Shown here: positions 4,361-5,349 of the stretch, piece after piece | How positions within the stretch are numbered: the stretch's first letter is position 1 | Layout of the letters: each line of letters begins with the position of its first letter | Assembly (NCBI GenBank): GCA_018813805.1 | Contig: JAHJAP010000059.1 | Location: forward strand, 1-5,349 | Direction of reading: 5' to 3' | Source: Patescibacteria group bacterium | GTDB taxonomy: Bacteria > Patescibacteriota > Patescibacteriia > Patescibacteriales > GWC2-42-12 | Length of the DNA stretch: 5,349 bases | Notes under the pieces: generated by a model | What the model was told of the DNA's origin: nothing | The model's input: the letters and a program-made list of their open reading frames with translations, nothing else | Database searches by the model: none | Program-made: the position numbers and the translations under genes

Positions 4361-5349
4361 AAAAAATTTCCTTAATGGGTCTGTCGCCAAATACCATATT
4401 CAGCGACAGGCCCTTAATTTTATCCAACAAGCTTTTGCCAGACAATTCAACTGTTACATCGCCAATAACAACTTTATCATTAATATTATCTTCTGCTCTA
4501 AGGTTTGGAATAGAAATTAAAAAACTCATTTTATTAGTTTGACCTAATTGATAAGAATGATATTCGCGATAAGCATCAGTAATATCAAATTCTACCTTAG
4601 CAATTTGCCAATTATTTTCTTCTTTAGGTATTTGATATTTAGTTAAAACATAATTAATTTTATTAACATTAATATCTAAATTATTATCAACTTTTTTAAC
4701 AGTTGGTCTAATTAAATTGTTTTGATCAAAACTAAAAACGCCACTACCAGCAAGTATTACATCTCCTTTATCTAATTTAATTAAAACTATGTCTTGTTGA
4801 TTTACAATACTGAATTGACGATAAGTTTCAGCTAAAATTAAATCCTTGTCCCCAACTTTTATTGTTTGCAAACTAGCAGGATTAATTGTTTGCGCGCTAA
4901 TAACATTGCTATCAGTTTTAATTTCTATATTTTTTGCTCCTTCAGTTAACCATAAACGATTAATAAAAGCTATTTTGCTTTGCTTAAAAATTATTTGATC
5001 AGTAACAATATCATCATTAACCAACAGTTCTATTTTATAAACTCCTTCAGGCAAATTATTAATATTTAAATGTAATTTACCGCGATTTATTTTTTTATTA
5101 TCAGCTAACGCATCTTTATCGTCAAGTTGTTGACTATTAATTAATTCATCTTGATAATATAAATTTAATTTAATTAAATCATTGTCTTTGTTCTTGTTTA
5201 AATCAGAAAAAGCAAATTCAAAATCTAAATTTTCATTTTTAATATAAGTATAAAATTGATAAGAGCCGCGCAAGCAATGACTAATTTTATTTTCTTTATT
5301 TGTTGGTTTATAGTCAGCTAGAATATAATTATTTTTAAAATTATAATTA
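4347..5349 (-). CDS. Unrecognised, probably beta-rich protein (5' end beyond window) carrying an in-frame palindrome insertion
   Basis: The frame is open to the right edge with no in-frame stop, giving 333 visible residues. The TTG at 5273 is internal, not a start, because the reading continues upstream as NKENKISHC and joins the well-structured LRGSYQFYTYI. The composition alternates hydrophobic and polar residues with many Asn, Asp and Lys, suggesting beta-sandwich modules such as the stretch with NLPEGVYKIELLVND. No transmembrane helix, catalytic motif or family signature is evident, so an exposed or secreted envelope protein anchored by an unseen N-terminal part is possible but inferred. 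Near its C-terminus, visible residues 313-326 (GLSLNMVFGDRPIK) come from the 37-bp palindrome plus its duplicated target. Without them the end would read LLDKIKEIFYEKN. The gene is followed, with a 14-nt overlap, by the two-helix membrane protein. Confidence 0.8.
   Translation of the reverse strand, partial: NYNFKNNYILADYKPTNKENKISHCLRGSYQFYTYIKNENLDFEFAFSDLNKNKDNDLIKLNLYYQDELINSQQLDDKDALADNKKINRGKLHLNINNLPEGVYKIELLVNDDIVTDQIIFKQSKIAFINRLWLTEGAKNIEIKTDSNVISAQTINPASLQTIKVGDKDLILAETYRQFSIVNQQDIVLIKLDKGDVILAGSGVFSFDQNNLIRPTVKKVDNNLDINVNKINYVLTKYQIPKEENNWQIAKVEFDITDAYREYHSYQLGQTNKMSFLISIPNLRAEDNINDKVVIGDVTVELSGKSLLDKIKGLSLNMVFGDRPIKEIFYEKN
4367..4373 (-). promoter_or_regulatory. Shine-Dalgarno sequence of the two-helix membrane protein gene
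   Basis: On the minus strand AAGGAAA is followed by six T and the ATG at 4360. It is the only convincing ribosome binding site among the six gene starts in the window, and it decides the start of the small gene. Its first two bases belong to the target duplication of palindrome copy 2, so the insertion left this site intact. Confidence 0.6.
4377..4413. repeat. 37-bp palindromic element, copy 2, flanked by TTAAT direct repeats, inserted in coding sequence
   Basis: This copy matches 1046-1082 at 34 of 37 positions in the same orientation; the differences are at 4389, 4402 and 4410. The three changes weaken the stem: in the minus-strand transcript they give two G-U wobbles and one A-C mismatch. 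TTAAT flanks it on both sides (4372-4376 and 4414-4418); the match extends to 7 bp if shared C bases are counted. Element plus one target copy is 42 bp, so it adds 14 codons in frame to the gene at 4347-5349. Within that reading frame two of the three substitutions are silent and one changes Pro to Leu, compared with copy 1 read in the same frame. Confidence 0.9.

Noticed and set aside
4361..4390. Longer N-terminus for the two-helix membrane protein from TTG at 4390
   Set aside because: The extra ten codons come largely from the inserted palindrome, the start codon would be TTG without a binding site, and ATG at 4360 has AAGGAAA at 6-nt spacing.
1046..4413. CRISPR repeats
   Set aside because: Only two copies more than 3 kb apart with genes between them, each with its own flanking duplication; there is no spacer array or cas gene.
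4347..5273. A complete 308-residue gene starting at TTG 5273
   Set aside because: The same frame stays open without a stop from 5273 to the right edge of the window, and the sequence on both sides reads as continuous protein, so the gene is cut by the edge and not started there.
1..5349. Alternative genetic code with TGA read as an amino acid
   Set aside because: The two-helix membrane protein ends at TGA overlapping the next start as ATGA, and no gene in the window needs an internal TGA to be read through.

Overview
The window is very A+T-rich, roughly 70% or more by eye. Every gene reads on the minus strand as one tightly packed run, so transcription goes from high to low coordinates. In that order the genes are: an unrecognised, probably beta-rich protein cut by the right edge (4347-5349); a 62-residue two-helix membrane protein (4172-4360); the complete dTDP-L-rhamnose set in the order rfbC-type cupin, rfbB, rfbD, rfbA (4175 down to 1082); and a family 2 glycosyltransferase cut by the left edge (1-1006). 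Gaps are -14, -4, 9, 12, 4 and 75 nt, so this looks like one operon whose promoter lies beyond the right edge. No tRNA, rRNA, CRISPR array or clear terminator is visible.

The rfb enzymes would convert glucose-1-phosphate to dTDP-L-rhamnose: RfbA makes dTDP-glucose, RfbB dehydrates it, the RfbC-type cupin epimerises it, and RfbD reduces it. The WbbL-like glycosyltransferase is a natural user of that sugar. The small membrane protein and its upstream neighbour probably belong to the same envelope polysaccharide locus, but their jobs are unknown. Low G+C, Lys/Ile/Asn-rich proteins, compact spacing, almost no Shine-Dalgarno sequences, a short archaeal-type RfbC and standard stop codons (TGA is used as a stop) suggest a candidate-phyla (Patescibacteria/Parcubacteria-like) genome. 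This placement is an inference.

The most interesting signal is a 37-bp, G+C-rich, nearly perfect palindrome present twice in the same orientation (1046-1082 and 4377-4413; 34 of 37 bases identical). Each copy is bounded by its own 5-bp direct repeat (TATAA and TTAAT), as expected of target-site duplications. Removing a palindrome plus one duplicate removes exactly 42 bp, a multiple of three. At 4377-4413 this gives back an intact gene that is 14 codons shorter. At 1046-1082 it leaves the rfbA stop codon unchanged. The element therefore looks like a tiny non-autonomous mobile palindrome tolerated in or beside coding sequence, analogous to Rickettsia palindromic elements. A second, independent signal is a 33-bp imperfect direct repeat (29 of 33 aligned positions) at the rfbD/rfbA junction and at the start of the glycosyltransferase, bracketing rfbA.
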